This document shows, one piece after another, positions 17,109 through 26,200 of a stretch of DNA of 64,000 nt. The stretch spans positions 1,984,001 through 2,048,000 of the forward strand of contig NZ_FNSU01000003.1 in assembly GCF_900105325.1 (NCBI RefSeq), read 5' to 3'. Position 1 is the stretch's first letter. Every line of letters begins with the position of its first letter. The notes beneath the pieces were generated by a model. The model had not been told where the DNA came from. It ran no database searches and saw only the letters and a list, made by a program, of their open reading frames with translations. This DNA is from Pseudomonas marginalis (GTDB lineage Bacteria > Pseudomonadota > Gammaproteobacteria > Pseudomonadales > Pseudomonadaceae). The translations under genes and the position numbers were made by a program.

Positions 17109-18419
17109 TCAGTCGGCTTGTGCTGCTTCCGCCGGCTTGACTGCTTCTTCGTAAGAGACCGCTTTATCGGTCACCTTAGCCTTCTGCAGAACAGTATCCA
17201 CAACTTGTTCTTCCAGCACAACCGAACGTACTTCGTTCAGCTGCTGGTCGTTCTTGTAGTACCAGGCCACGACCTGCTCAGGCTCCTGGTAGGCCGAAGC
17301 CATTTCCTGGATCATTTCGCGGACGCGATCTTCGTCAGGCTTGAGGTCGAACTGCTTGACCACTTCAGCCACGATCAGACCCAGCACCACACGGCGCTTG
17401 GCTTGCTCTTCGAACAGCTCGGCCGGCAGCTGGTCTGGCTTGATGTTGCCGCCGAACTGCTGGACAGCCTGTACGCGCAGGCGATCCACTTCGTTGGACA
17501 GCAGGGCCTTAGGCACTTCGATCGGGTTGGAGGCCAGCAGACCGTCCATGACCTGGTTCTTGACCTTGGACTTGATAGCCTGGCGCAGCTCGCGCTCCAT
17601 GTTCTTGCGAACTTCGGTGCGGAAGCCTTCGATACCGGTTTCCTTGATGCCGAACTGATTGAAGAATTCTTCGTTCAGCTCTGGCAACTTAGGCTCGGAA
17701 ACGCTGTTGACGGTCACGGTGAACTCGGCGGCTTTGCCAGCCAGGTCCAGGTTCTGGTAGTCAGCAGGGAATTCCAGGTTCAGGACCCGCTCTTCGCCAG
17801 CCTTGGCGCCAACCAGGCCGTCTTCGAAGCCAGGAATCATGCGGTTGGAACCCAGCACCAGCTGAGTACCCTTGGCGGAGCCGCCAGCGAATGCTTCGCC
17901 GTCAACCTTGCCAACGAAATCGATGTTCAACTGGTCTTCGTTCTGGGCAGCACGGTCGACCACTTCGAAACGGGTGTTCTGCTTGCGCAGGATTTCCAGC
18001 ATGTTGTCCAGGTCCGAATCAGCCACTTCGGCGCTCAGGCGCTCGATAGCGATACCGTCGAAACCGGCCACTTCGAACTCGGGGAACACTTCGAATACGG
18101 CAACGTATTCCAGGTCCTTGCCCGCTTCCAGGGACTTGGGTTCGATCGAAGGCGAACCAGCCGGGTTCAGCTTTTGCTCAACCACTGCTTCGTAGAAAGA
18201 AGCCTGGATCACGTCACCGACGGCTTCATTGCGTGCATCAGCACCAAAACGGCGCTTGATTTCGCTCATTGGCACTTTGCCTGGACGGAAACCAGCGATC
18301 TTGGCCTTTTGGGCAGTCTGCTGCAGACGCTTGTTGACCGCAGTCTCGATGCGCTCAGCCGGCACGGTGATGCTCATGCGGCGCTCGAGAGCAGTAGTAT
18401 TTTCAACAGAAACTTGCAT
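17109..18419 (-). CDS. tig: Trigger factor (ribosome-associated chaperone, peptidyl-prolyl isomerase)
   Basis: 436 residues, starting at MQVSVENTTALE with AGGAAT before the ATG at 18417-18419. It has the ribosome-binding domain with GFRPGKVPMSEIKRRFG near residues 44-60, the FKBP-type isomerase domain in the middle (about 155-240) and the long alpha-helical C-terminal chaperone domain. It meets nascent chains at the ribosome exit. First gene of the tig-clpP-clpX-lon series, which has terminators or hairpins at each junction. Confidence 0.96.
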   Translation of the reverse strand: MQVSVENTTALERRMSITVPAERIETAVNKRLQQTAQKAKIAGFRPGKVPMSEIKRRFGADARNEAVGDVIQASFYEAVVEQKLNPAGSPSIEPKSLEAGKDLEYVAVFEVFPEFEVAGFDGIAIERLSAEVADSDLDNMLEILRKQNTRFEVVDRAAQNEDQLNIDFVGKVDGEAFAGGSAKGTQLVLGSNRMIPGFEDGLVGAKAGEERVLNLEFPADYQNLDLAGKAAEFTVTVNSVSEPKLPELNEEFFNQFGIKETGIEGFRTEVRKNMERELRQAIKSKVKNQVMDGLLASNPIEVPKALLSNEVDRLRVQAVQQFGGNIKPDQLPAELFEEQAKRRVVLGLIVAEVVKQFDLKPDEDRVREMIQEMASAYQEPEQVVAWYYKNDQQLNEVRSVVLEEQVVDTVLQKAKVTDKAVSYEEAVKPAEAAQAD

Positions 18420-18615
18420 GGATATTCCTCGTTGCACAGACGTTAGCCGGCCATTTCCGACCCCAATCAAGGGCATGCATTCTAGTGGGTCAAACTCAAG
18501 AAGTCACCCTACTGGAAATACGCCCGTAAACAGCCGGCAATTTATCGATACGAAGGCACTGTCGCGCCCCGCCCCGGTGACAAATAAAGCCAATCACGCC
18601 AGGGCTCTGCGCCGC

Positions 18616-18635
18616 CCCTTCTATATATAGAAGGG
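18616..18635. repeat. Perfect 20-bp palindrome upstream of tig
   Basis: CCCTTCTATA followed by TATAGAAGGG. It lies about 200 bp upstream of tig. The AT-rich centre looks like a promoter or regulator site rather than a terminator. Confidence 0.5.
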
Positions 18636-18776
18636 ATCGTCGCTCATCTCCCTGACGCCCACCCCGCAGTGAGGGCAGATAGACAACGCAGTATCATCGA
18701 GACACATAAATACGATGAAACGCACCGCCATCGCGACCCAGAACCTGCAGCCACGACAATCCGAACCGCCAAAACC

Positions 18777-18810
18777 AAAAAAGGCGCCAGACTGTTAAAT
18801 CTGGCGCCTT
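18777..18810 (-). terminator. Terminator of the tRNA operon
   Basis: An 11-bp stem AAGGCGCCAGA / TCTGGCGCCTT with an 8-nt loop, followed on the minus strand by a T-run. It is 7 bp after the last tRNA-His. Confidence 0.9.
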
Positions 18811-18817
18811 TCGAATA

Positions 18818-18894
18818 TGGGGTGGACGAAGGGGATCGAACCCTCGACAACGGGAGTCACAATCCCGTGCTCTACCAACTGAGCTACGCCCACC
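18818..18894 (-). tRNA. tRNA-His (GTG), distal copy
   Basis: 77 nt with the encoded CCA. The extra 5' G typical of tRNA-His pairs with C73. The anticodon loop is TTGTGAC in a CGGGA/TCCCG stem. Sequence appears identical to the copy at 19111-19187. Confidence 0.97.
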
Positions 18895-18969
18895 ATATTG
18901 CGTTAACAAAGAAACCAAACCACTTCTTTGTCGAGCCCTACCCTGCGTATAGACCGAGTAAAGCTTTAT

Positions 18970-19054
18970 TGGTGCGGATGAAGAGACTCGAACTCTTACG
19001 CCTTGCGGCGCTGGAACCTAAATCCAGTGTGTCTACCAATTCCACCACATCCGC
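18970..19054 (-). tRNA. tRNA-Leu (TAG)
   Basis: 85 nt including a long variable arm and encoded CCA. The anticodon loop is TTTAGGT in a CTGGA/TCCAG stem, and the acceptor stem is GCGGATG/CATCCGC. Confidence 0.97.
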
Positions 19055-19072
19055 GCTTGAAGCTCTTAAAGC

Positions 19073-19103
19073 AAAGGCGCCAGACGGTTAATCTGGCGCC
19101 TTT
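19073..19103 (-). terminator. Hairpin between tRNA-His and tRNA-Leu
   Basis: A 12-bp stem AAAGGCGCCAGA / TCTGGCGCCTTT, almost identical to the terminator after the second tRNA-His. It lacks a T-run, so it may be a processing or partial-termination hairpin. Confidence 0.6.
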
Positions 19104-19110
19104 CAAAATA

Positions 19111-19187
19111 TGGGGTGGACGAAGGGGATCGAACCCTCGACAACGGGAGTCACAATCCCGTGCTCTACCAACTGAGCTACGCCCACC
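19111..19187 (-). tRNA. tRNA-His (GTG), proximal copy
   Basis: 77 nt with encoded CCA and the 5' extra G. The anticodon is GTG. The gene and its downstream hairpin appear duplicated at 18777-18894. Confidence 0.97.
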
Positions 19188-19218
19188 ATATAGCGCTACT
19201 TGTGCCAAAGCTGCCTAA

Positions 19219-19295
19219 TGGCGCACCCGGCAGGACTCGAACCTGCGACCATCCGCTTAGAAGGCGGATGCTCTATCCAGCTGAGCTACGGGCGC
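19219..19295 (-). tRNA. tRNA-Arg (TCT)
   Basis: 77 nt with CCA. The acceptor stem is GCGCCCG/CGGGTGC. The anticodon loop CTTCTAA reads TCT. First gene of the four-tRNA operon. Confidence 0.97.
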
Positions 19296-19411
19296 CTTAT
19301 TAATCTGTACTCTTGGAGGATTACAAACTAAGTGCTTCCAGCCTTGCAGAACAACGATTCTGCTCGACCTTCTTAACCAGTGCTAGGCTGTGCCCGACAA
19401 GTGCGACGAAT

Positions 19412-19438
19412 AGTATAGAGGGCCTGGAAACCCGTCAA
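19412..19438 (-). promoter_or_regulatory. Promoter of the tRNA operon
   Basis: On the minus strand: -35 TTGACG (19433-19438), -10 TATACT (19412-19417), spacing 15. It lies about 117 bp upstream of tRNA-Arg in an otherwise gene-free gap before folD. Confidence 0.6.
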
Positions 19439-19570
19439 ATCTTTTTTGAAAAAAATTCATTTTATTTAAGGGGTTAGGCCAATTTGCGGACCAAGCGCCT
19501 TTGCCCTCACGCCGTGGCGTGCGAGAATGCGCGCACTTTTCCTCCCCCTCTCGATGGTTAATCACGCGTA

Positions 19571-20425
19571 ATGACTGCACAACTTATCGACGGCAAATCA
19601 ATCGCCGCCAGCCTGCGCCAGCAGATCGCCAAACGAGTCACCGAGCGCAGCCAGCAAGGCTTGCGCACGCCTGGCCTCGCGGTGATCCTGGTCGGCAGCG
19701 ATCCTGCCTCTCAGGTTTATGTCTCGCACAAGCGTAAAGACTGTGAAGAGGTCGGCTTTCTTTCCAAGGCCTACGACCTGCCTGCCGACACCACCCAGCA
19801 GGCCCTGACCGACCTGATCGACAGCCTCAACGACGACCCGGCGATGGACGGCATCCTCCTGCAATTGCCATTGCCCGCGCACCTGGACGCGTCCAAGTTG
19901 CTCGAGCGCATCCGCCCTGACAAAGACGTCGACGGTTTCCATCCCTATAACGTCGGCCGCCTGGCCCAGCGTATCCCGCTGCTGCGCCCGTGCACGCCCA
20001 AAGGCATCATGACCCTGCTGGAAAGCACCGGTGTCGACCTGTACGGCCTCGATGCCGTCATCGTCGGCGCGTCCAACATCGTGGGCCGCCCCATGGCCAT
20101 GGAGTTGCTGCTGGCCGGTTGCACCGTCACCGTGACCCACCGTTTCACCAAGGACCTCGCAGGCCACGTTGGCCGTGCCGACCTGGTCGTCGTGGCCGCC
20201 GGCAAGCCGGGCCTGGTCAAGGGCGAATGGATCAAGGAAGGCGCCATCGTCATCGACGTGGGCATCAACCGCCAGGAAGACGGCAAGCTGGTCGGCGACG
20301 TGGTGTATGAAACCGCCCTGCCCCGCGCTGGCTGGATCACCCCGGTGCCGGGTGGCGTTGGCCCGATGACCCGTGCCTGCCTGCTGGAAAATACCCTGTA
20401 CGCCGCAGAAACCCTGCACGGTTAA
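19571..20425 (+). CDS. folD: Methylenetetrahydrofolate dehydrogenase / cyclohydrolase FolD
   Basis: 284 residues. The bifunctional enzyme interconverts 5,10-methylene-, methenyl- and 10-formyl-tetrahydrofolate. Signatures seen: YVSHKRKDCEEVGF (the catalytic Lys region), DGILLQLPLP, KDVDGFHPYNVGRL, CTPKGIMTLLE and the NADP-binding IVGASNIVGRPMAMELL, with PVPGGVGPMT at the end. Cytoplasmic one-carbon metabolism. It is divergent from the tRNA operon and has its own terminator. Confidence 0.97.
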   Translation: MTAQLIDGKSIAASLRQQIAKRVTERSQQGLRTPGLAVILVGSDPASQVYVSHKRKDCEEVGFLSKAYDLPADTTQQALTDLIDSLNDDPAMDGILLQLPLPAHLDASKLLERIRPDKDVDGFHPYNVGRLAQRIPLLRPCTPKGIMTLLESTGVDLYGLDAVIVGASNIVGRPMAMELLLAGCTVTVTHRFTKDLAGHVGRADLVVVAAGKPGLVKGEWIKEGAIVIDVGINRQEDGKLVGDVVYETALPRAGWITPVPGGVGPMTRACLLENTLYAAETLHG

Positions 20426-20440
20426 TAACCAGTCGTACTG

Positions 20441-20470
20441 AAAAAGCCCTGCCTTATCGCAGGGCTTTTT
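20441..20470 (+). terminator. Terminator of folD
   Basis: A 12-bp perfect stem AAAAAGCCCTGC / GCAGGGCTTTTT with a 6-nt loop, ending in five T, 15 bp after the stop. Confidence 0.93.
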
Positions 20471-20537
20471 ATTGCCCGGAAGAAAACCTGTTTTTTCTTA
20501 GTTTTTAAGCACTTTCGTCTGGTTTTAGAAGAACATT

Positions 20538-20550
20538 CGACAGTCTGTCG
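20538..20550. promoter_or_regulatory. Short palindrome upstream of pbpG
   Basis: CGACAG-T-CTGTCG, perfect 6-bp arms, 84 bp before the pbpG start. Possible operator; nothing else supports it. Confidence 0.25.
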
Positions 20551-20633
20551 TCCATACTCCTAAAATGTAACGCCATTTGTCACAGAACCCGTTTCCCAAC
20601 GGTATTTCTTACTTTTTTAGCGAGTTCATCCGC

Positions 20634-21557
20634 GTGAAAATTCGTCTTTCCATTGTCAGCCTATTTTTTGCTTTCACCGGCACCTTTGCACACGCTGCCG
20701 ACTCCGCCCTGGCGCCGCGGGATCCATCCAAACTGCAGATCGCTTCCGGCAGCGCCATGCTGGTGGACCTGCAAACCAACAAGGTCATCTACGCCAGCAA
20801 CCCCGACGTGGTGGTGCCTATCGCCTCGGTGAGCAAACTGATGACGGGCCTGATCGTGCTTGAAGCCAAGCAGAACATGGACGAGTACATCGACATCAAC
20901 ATCACCGACACGCCGGAGATGAAAGGCGTGTTCTCGCGCGTGAAGATCGGCAGCCAGATGCCGCGCAAGGAGATGTTGCTGATTGCCCTGATGTCCTCGG
21001 AAAACCGCGCCGCCGCGAGCCTGGCGCACCACTATCCGGGCGGCTACGCGGCCTTTATTGCCGCGATGAACGCCAAGGCCAAGGCCCTGGGCATGACCAG
21101 CACCCATTATGTCGAGCCCACCGGCCTGTCGATCCACAACGTGTCCACCGCCCGCGACTTGAGCAAGCTGCTGGCCTACGCGCAAAAATTTCCGATGCTG
21201 AGCCAGTTGAGCACCACCAAGGAAAAGACCGTAGCGTTCCGCAAGCCCAACTACACCCTGGGTTTCTCCAATACCGACCACCTGATCAACCGCGCCAACT
21301 GGGATATCAAGCTGACCAAGACCGGTTTCACCAACCAGGCCGGTCATTGCCTGGTGCTGGTCACCCGCATGGGTAATCGTCCGGTGTCGCTGGTGATCCT
21401 GGATGCTTTCGGCAAATTCACCCACTTTGCCGATGCCAGCCGTATCCGTAACTGGGTCGAGACCGGCAAGGGCGGCTCGGTGCCGGACGTCGCTCTGCGC
21501 TACAAGGCTGATAAGAACCTGAAGAACCGCGCGAATGCCGCCGAAGTCCGCCGCTAA
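20634..21557 (+). CDS. pbpG: D-alanyl-D-alanine endopeptidase (PBP7 type)
   Basis: 307 residues from a GTG start chosen because it begins a clean signal peptide (KIRLSIVSLFFAFTGTFAHA, cut before ADSA); the longer frame begins with TTG and no ribosome site. The penicillin-binding motifs are present: SxxK as SVSKLM, SxN as SSEN and KTG as TKTGF. PBP7-type enzymes cut D-Ala-meso-DAP cross-bridges in peptidoglycan and take part in remodelling. It is followed by a hairpin terminator. Confidence 0.92.
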   Translation: MKIRLSIVSLFFAFTGTFAHAADSALAPRDPSKLQIASGSAMLVDLQTNKVIYASNPDVVVPIASVSKLMTGLIVLEAKQNMDEYIDINITDTPEMKGVFSRVKIGSQMPRKEMLLIALMSSENRAAASLAHHYPGGYAAFIAAMNAKAKALGMTSTHYVEPTGLSIHNVSTARDLSKLLAYAQKFPMLSQLSTTKEKTVAFRKPNYTLGFSNTDHLINRANWDIKLTKTGFTNQAGHCLVLVTRMGNRPVSLVILDAFGKFTHFADASRIRNWVETGKGGSVPDVALRYKADKNLKNRANAAEVRR

Positions 21558-21578
21558 GGAACACCGAGAACTCATTTA

Positions 21579-21605
21579 GGAGGGGCTCGCCCCTCCCATT
21601 TTATT
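21579..21605 (+). terminator. Terminator after pbpG
   Basis: An 8-bp stem GGAGGGGC / GCCCCTCC with TC at the centre, then CATTTTATTT. It sits in the convergent gap and may also act on the opposite gene. Confidence 0.75.
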
Positions 21606-22263
21606 TGTGTTCCGCCAACACCTTGAGCGCCTGCGCCGCCGCCCGCTCCTGCCCGGCCTGGGCCGTTGCGTTCGCCGAGTCCCGCCAGCGCTGCGCATCC
21701 ACATTGGCCGGCAACTGGCTCGGGCGCTGAGTGAGGATTGCCCAGTGCCCGGCACTGCTCCACTTCGACTCAAAGTCGCTGAAGCTCATCAGCAGGCGTC
21801 GGTCCATGCCTGAACGCAACAGCACCGTGCTTTTCTGCTGGTTGAAACCCACCACGACCACGTAGCGCGCGTCAGACAACAGGCCGCCGCCAATCCGCGC
21901 CATCACCGGGTAACCCGCCGCCACCTGCGCCAGTACCGCGGTCAGCTTGGCATCCAGCGGGTACACCATCAGCCCGTACTCACGGGCCAGCACCTGCATG
22001 TTGCGCTCCAGGTCCGCTTCCCCGCCCGGCAAATGCAACGGTTTATCCAACAAGCCCGGTGTCATCACAATGCCTTGTTGCGACAGCATGCTGGCTAACG
22101 CTGTAGGACCACTCTGATAAGCCTCGCTGCGAAAGGTCGGCACACCATTGAGTTCGACACGTTCCGGCAGGCCCGGAAGTTTCGACGGCTGCCCGGAACA
22201 GGCCGCGAGCCCCAGGGCACAGGCCAGCAACAAGGATGTTTTAAGGTTCGACCGTAACCGCAA
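21601..22263 (-). CDS. C39-fold lipoprotein with catalytic residues replaced
   Basis: 220 residues from a TTG start with AGAGAG 7 nt upstream. The lipoprotein signal ends in GLAAC (Cys near 22). The rest aligns to the C39-like papain fold of Pseudomonas lipoproteins: the Cys motif (QCGPAALAS type) reads QSGPTALAS, and the His motif (wHYVVVVG type) reads ARYVVVVGF. Cys is thus Ser and His is Arg, so protease activity is unlikely. A binding or structural role in the periplasm is inferred. It is convergent with pbpG. The replaced residues are judged by motif memory, not an alignment. Confidence 0.7.
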   Translation of the reverse strand: MRLRSNLKTSLLLACALGLAACSGQPSKLPGLPERVELNGVPTFRSEAYQSGPTALASMLSQQGIVMTPGLLDKPLHLPGGEADLERNMQVLAREYGLMVYPLDAKLTAVLAQVAAGYPVMARIGGGLLSDARYVVVVGFNQQKSTVLLRSGMDRRLLMSFSDFESKWSSAGHWAILTQRPSQLPANVDAQRWRDSANATAQAGQERAAAQALKVLAEHK

Positions 22264-22474
22264 TTTTTTACTCTCTTGATCAACTGCCGGTGAGGGCCCT
22301 GATCATAGGACGCTCTGCCACGCGGGTATAGCCCACAGGCTCAGTAAAGCGTCGCGGATAGAGCAAACGAGTTGGACGAACACGACCATTGGTCAATAGC
22401 AGGCAACCGCCGGGTAGCTAGACTGTCCATTGAGAAGACTGTGTGTGCCCCCTGCGGGGCGAAAGGAGGCCAAA

Positions 22475-22636
22475 ATGAGCCTTGCAACAACGATTTTCCT
22501 GTTGATATGCGGTTGGCTGGCGGTAGCCGGCGCCATGTTGTGGGGGGTGTTGCGCATTACTCGCCGGCACCATCACCCCCACGTCAAACCTGCGGCACCC
22601 GCCAAGCCCCATAGAGCGGCGGTGCACCACGCCTAG
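22475..22636 (+). CDS. Small single-pass membrane protein with His-rich tail
   Basis: 53 residues. The ATG has a perfect AAGGAGG site 4-5 nt upstream, which rejects a longer TTG frame. One membrane helix (about 3-24) is followed by RITRRHHHPHVKPAAPAKPH, a basic, His- and Pro-rich cytoplasmic tail. The His cluster could bind metal. The stop overlaps the convergent lipoprotein gene by 4 bp. No family recognised. Confidence 0.7.
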   Translation: MSLATTIFLLICGWLAVAGAMLWGVLRITRRHHHPHVKPAAPAKPHRAAVHHA

Positions 22637-23043
22637 CCAGGCATGCAATTGAAATCCTGAGTCGCTGCGACTTCCTTACCGTGCCCGTCCATCAGGGATG
22701 CGCGCACGGTGGTGCCCAGGCTCGACTCCACCAGGGTGTAATGCTCACCCGCCTTGAAATCCTTGTACTCGACCCGACCCTGGCAGTCCTGCTGGTTGTC
22801 GTCGCCTGCCTCTTCCTCGAACAACGTCACGTCCAGGCGGTGATCCCCGGGGGTCACCTCGAAAAAGCGCCCGTCGTCGACACGCTTGCCGTCCACACGT
22901 TCGGCCATCAGGTCGTTCGGCGCTTCTTCTTTCAAGCCGATCCAGGCTTCGCTGGGGTCCGCCTTGGGAATCGGGCCGGCACAGGCCGACAACAACAAAA
23001 CAGCCCCCAGGGCGGGGATCAACAATAAAGGTTTGAGTGACAT
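22633..23043 (-). CDS. Small lipoprotein of unknown function
   Basis: 136 residues from the ATG at 23041-23043 with GGAG upstream. The lipoprotein signal ends in LLLSAC (Cys about 20). The mature part (ADPSEAWIGLKEEAPNDLMAERVDGKRVDDGRFFEVTPGDHRL) resembles a small beta-rich domain of PA0539-like lipoproteins with the PEGA-like pattern FEVTPGDHRLDVTL. Envelope protein; no enzyme motif. Confidence 0.78.
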   Translation of the reverse strand: MSLKPLLLIPALGAVLLLSACAGPIPKADPSEAWIGLKEEAPNDLMAERVDGKRVDDGRFFEVTPGDHRLDVTLFEEEAGDDNQQDCQGRVEYKDFKAGEHYTLVESSLGTTVRASLMDGHGKEVAATQDFNCMPG

Positions 23044-23250
23044 GGCAGGGCTCCAAAGAACATCAGTTAAAAGACAAGTCGTCCGATGGGATGCAAGCTT
23101 GGGCAGCCACGCCCTGTAGAACAAATGAATCCATATGAAACGATCTTCAGCCCTTACCTAAATGTTCCTTCACCTGGCTGAAAGGCGCGTGTTAGGTGGG
23201 TCGGGCAAGACTGCCGGGGTTTGCAATCCTGCTCCCTCGGAGGTTCACGC

Positions 23251-26200
23251 ATGCTCGGGCTGGTAAAGACCGCACTGCAAAAGCCGTACACGTTTATCGT
23301 GTTGGCCATATTCATCTGCATCATCGGGCCGATGGCGGCCCTGCGAACCCCCACCGACGTGTTTCCCGATATCGGCATCCCTGTGGTCGCTGTGGTCTGG
23401 CAGTACAACGGCCTGTCACCGGACGCCATGGCCGGCCGGGTGATCTACACCTATGAACGCTCCCTGAGTACCACCGTCAACGACATCGAACATATCGAAT
23501 CGCAATCCCTGCCCGGCATGGGCATCGTGAAGATTTTCTTCCAGCCCGGCGTCGACATCCGCACCGCCAACGCCCAAGTGACCGCCGTGTCACAAACCGT
23601 GCTCAAGCAGATGCCACCGGGCATCACGCCGCCGCTGATCCTCAACTACAGCGCCTCCACGGTGCCGATCCTGCAAATGGCGTTCTCCAGCCCCACGCTG
23701 TCGGAAGCCAAAATTCGCGACCTGGTGCAGAACAATATCCGCCTGCCCCTCAGCGCCCTGCCCGGCCTGGCTATGCCCACGCCGATGGGTGGCAAGCAGC
23801 GGCAGATCACCCTCGACCTCGACCCCCAGGCGTTGGCGGCCAAAGGCTTGTCGGCCCAGGATGTGGGCAATGCCCTGGCGCTGCAGAACCAGATCATCCC
23901 GGTGGGCACCGCCAAACTCGGCCCCAATGAATACACGATCCTGCTCAACAACAGCCCCAAGGCCATCGATGAGCTCAACGACCTGCCGATCAAGACCGTC
24001 GACGGCGCGCTGATCACCATCGGCCAGGTCGCCCACGTGCGCGACGGTTCGCCGCCGCAGACCAACATCGTGCGCGTCGACGGCCATCGAGCGGTGCTGA
24101 TGCCGGCGTTGAAAAACGGCAGCATTTCCACCCTGTCGATCATCGACGGTATCCGCCAGATGCTGCCGCGCATCAACGAAACCCTGCCGCCGTCATTGAA
24201 GACCTCGTTGCTGGGCGACGCCTCGGTATTCGTCAAGCAATCGGTGGGCAGCGTGGCCCAGGAAGGCATCATCGCCGCGCTGCTGACCAGTGCGATGATC
24301 CTGCTGTTCCTCGGCAGCTGGCGCTCCACGATCATTATCGCGGCGTCAATTCCCCTGGCGGTGCTGTCGGCCATTGCGTTGCTGGCGGTCAGCGGGCAGA
24401 CCCTCAACGTCATGACCCTCGGCGGGCTGGCGTTGGCGGTGGGGATCCTGGTGGACGACGCCACGGTGACCATCGAAAACATCAACTGGCACCTGGAACA
24501 AGGCAAGGCGGTGAAGACCGCGATCCTCGACGGCGCCGCGCAAATTGTCGGCCCGGCGTTCGTCTCGCTGCTGTGCATCTGCATCGTGTTCGTGCCGATG
24601 TTCCTGCTGCAAGGCATCGCCGGTTATCTGTTCCGGCCGATGGCGCTGGCGGTGATCTTCGCCATGGCCAGCTCATTCATTCTTTCGCGCACCCTGGTGC
24701 CGACGCTGGCGATGTTCCTGCTCAAGCCGCACACGCCGGAGCCAGGCGTGGGGCACCATCCCGAAGATGCATTCATCAACCACCATGAGGGCGAGCAGCA
24801 CCCGAAACCGCGCAATGCCGCACTGCAAGCGGTGCTGAATTTCCAGCAGGGTTTCGAGCGTCACTTCTCGAATATCCGCGACACCTACCACGGCCTGCTG
24901 ACCTTGGCCCTGGGCAATCGCAAGGGTTTTATCGTCGGTTTCCTGGCCTGCGTGCTCGCCTCATTCCTGCTGTTGCCAAGCCTGGGCCAGGACTTTTTCC
25001 CGGCGACGGATGCCGGTGCGCTGGCCCTGCATGTGCGCCTGCCGCTGGGCACGCGCATCGAAGAAAGCGCCGCCGCCTTCGACCGCATCGAAGCGCGGAT
25101 CCGTGAAGTGATCCCCGCCGAAGAGCTGGACACCATCGTCGATAACATTGGCATTCCGCTCAGCGGCATCGACATGGCCTACAGCAGCAGCGGCACCATC
25201 GGCCCGCAGGATGGCGACATCCAGGTCAGCCTGAAAAAGGACCATGCGCCCACCGCCGACTACGTGAAAAAACTGCGTGAAGCGCTGCCGCAAAGTTTCC
25301 CTGGCAGCCACTTTGCGTTCCTGCCGGCGGACATCAGCAGCCAGATCCTCAACTTCGGTGCGCCGGCGCCGCTGGACGTGAAAATCTCCGGGCGCAGCGA
25401 TGCAGAAAACCGCGCCTATGCCGTCGAGTTGGAACGTCGCCTGCAACACGTGCCTGGTATCGCCGACCTGCGCATCCAGCAGTCCACCGGCTACCCGTCG
25501 CTGCAGGTGAGTGTCGACCGCATGCGCGCCAACGGCCTGGGCATTACCGAGCGGGACGTGACCAACAGCATGGTGGCGTCGCTGGCCGGCAGTTCGCAGA
25601 CCGCGCCGACCTTCTGGCTCAACCCGGCCAACGGCGTGTCCTATTCCATCGTCGCCGCCACCCCGCAATACCGCCTCGACAGCCTGCCGTCACTGGAAGC
25701 GCTGCCCGTCACCGGCGCCGATGGGCAGTCGCAGATCCTCGGCGGCGTGGCAACCATCTCCCGCGTGCAAAGCCCGGCGGTGGTGACCCACTACAACATC
25801 GAACCGACCCTGGACCTGTACGCCAACGTGCAGGGCCGCGACCTCGGCGGCGTAGCCCGCGACGTGCAAAAGGTGCTGGATGACACCGCGCATCTGCGTC
25901 CCAAAGGCGCGACGATCAGCCTGCACGGACAGATCGATGCGCTGCATGAAGCCTTCAGCGGCTTGAGCCTTGGCCTGCTGGGTGCGGTGGTGCTGATCTA
26001 CCTGCTGATCGTGGTCAACTTCCAGTCGTGGGCCGACCCATTCGTCATCATCACCGCGTTGCCGGCGGCGCTCGCAGGCATCGTGTGGATGCTGTTCCTC
26101 AGCGGCACCTCCTTGTCGGTGCCGGCACTCACCGGCGCCATCCTGTGCATGGGCGTCGCCACGGCCAACTCGATCCTGGTGGTGAGCTTCTGCCGTGAGC

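Larger units (their letters stand above)
18420..18817. other. Gene-free stretch between tig and the tRNA genes
   Basis: About 400 bp without a supported gene. It must hold the tig promoter. It contains a perfect 20-bp palindrome at 18616-18635 (CCCTTCTATATATAGAAGGG), and the tRNA terminator at its right end. Short frames here have no ribosome sites. Confidence 0.6.

Noticed and set aside
18500..19300. CRISPR-like repeat pattern in the tRNA block
   Set aside because: The repeats are the two tRNA-His genes and their hairpins, not short regularly spaced units.
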